Positions 6,050 through 6,261 of a stretch of 6,261 nucleotides of DNA are shown here, in pieces; positions within the stretch are counted from its first letter, which is position 1, and every line of letters begins with the position of its first letter. The notes beneath the pieces were generated by a model. It saw only the letters and a list, made by a program, of their open reading frames with translations. It ran no database searches and was not told the origin of the DNA. Source of the stretch: an uncultured Acholeplasmataceae bacterium. GTDB lineage: Bacteria; Bacillota_I; Bacilli_A; Acholeplasmatales; Acholeplasmataceae. The stretch spans positions 1-6,261 of the forward strand of contig CALKAH010000323.1 in NCBI GenBank assembly GCA_937983315.1. The letters run 5' to 3'. The position numbers and the translations under genes are program-made.

Positions 6050-6261
6050 ATGTTTATCACATTTGAAGGTGGCGAAGGCACCGGTAAAACAACTTTAATC
6101 CAAAAAATCGCTGAAAGGTTAAGACCAACACACGATGTCATCACATCACGTGAACCAGGAGGTTCCATGATTGCTGAAGCCATTCGTGATATCATCTTAA
6201 ATCCTAAGTATAAAGGTGTGACTCCCTACACGGAAGCACTTCTTTTAGCAGCTGCACGTGC
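6050..6261 (+). CDS. tmk: Thymidylate kinase (3' partial, runs off the window)
   Basis: Only the first 70 codons and part of the next are present. The translation begins MFITFEGGEGTGKTTLI. Walker A GGEGTGKTT is at 7-15, the REPGGS motif that contacts the dTMP/phosphate region is at 34-39, and the TEALLLAAAR stretch is at 61-70. These identify dTMP kinase, which phosphorylates dTMP to dTDP in the cytosol for DNA synthesis; the full enzyme is normally about 205-215 residues. The ATG lies 2 nt after the truA stop, with a TAAGGA SD (6035-6040) inside the end of truA, so it belongs to the same operon. No frameshift is seen in the visible part. Confidence 0.95.
   Translation, partial: MFITFEGGEGTGKTTLIQKIAERLRPTHDVITSREPGGSMIAEAIRDIILNPKYKGVTPYTEALLLAAAR

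Noticed and set aside
1..6261. Mobile element, CRISPR array or defence system
   Set aside because: No direct-repeat array, transposase or integrase motifs, or terminal inverted repeats were seen. Apart from the 208-bp spacer the window is filled with housekeeping genes and one surface-protein gene.

Overview
The window looks like a chromosomal segment of a low-to-moderate GC bacterium of the Firmicutes/Tenericutes side. Evidence: EcfA1, EcfA2, EcfT and TruA occur in the order typical of that group, Shine-Dalgarno (SD) sites are strong and purine-rich, and the surface protein carries Listeria-Bacteroides-type repeats. UGA works here as a stop: the thioredoxin gene ends on TGA at the normal family length. 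That argues against the UGA=Trp code of Mycoplasma/Spiroplasma. It leaves Acholeplasma/Izemoplasma/Haloplasma-like lineages, Erysipelotrichia or other low-GC Firmicutes as candidates. This placement is inference from gene content.

Layout. (1) Positions 1-1296, + strand: the 3' part of a probable secreted or surface protein. It has InlB-type (Listeria-Bacteroides) repeats followed by a formylglycine-generating-enzyme-like (FGE-sulfatase) fold with no cysteine at all. (2) Positions 1303-1340: a hairpin plus T-run terminator that lies between this gene and the convergent gene and overlaps that gene's stop codon. (3) Positions 1332-2494, - strand: a two-gene redox operon, trxA (thioredoxin) then a thioredoxin-reductase-like flavoprotein. 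The stop and start codons overlap as ATGA. The reductase keeps the CATC redox site and the FAD motifs but has a shortened, atypical pyridine-nucleotide domain. (4) Positions 2495-2702: a divergent spacer of about 208 bp holding a promoter for each direction and several short dyad symmetries. (5) Positions 2703-6261, + strand: a tightly packed operon ecfA1-ecfA2-ecfT-truA-tmk. Overlaps are 25 and 8 nt, then gaps of 0 and 2 nt. tmk runs off the right edge.

Function. EcfA1, EcfA2 and EcfT together form the energising module shared by group II energy-coupling-factor (ECF) vitamin and micronutrient importers. The substrate-binding S components are not in the window. TruA modifies tRNA and Tmk makes dTDP, so the operon is a housekeeping cluster. 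TrxA and the reductase form a thiol-disulfide pair.

I see no CRISPR array, insertion sequence, tRNA, rRNA or obvious defence system. The points most worth a second look are the reductase's missing NADPH signature, the two-helix insertion in EcfT, the cysteine-free FGE-like surface protein and the dyads in the trxA/ecfA1 spacer. No wholly new system is evident.
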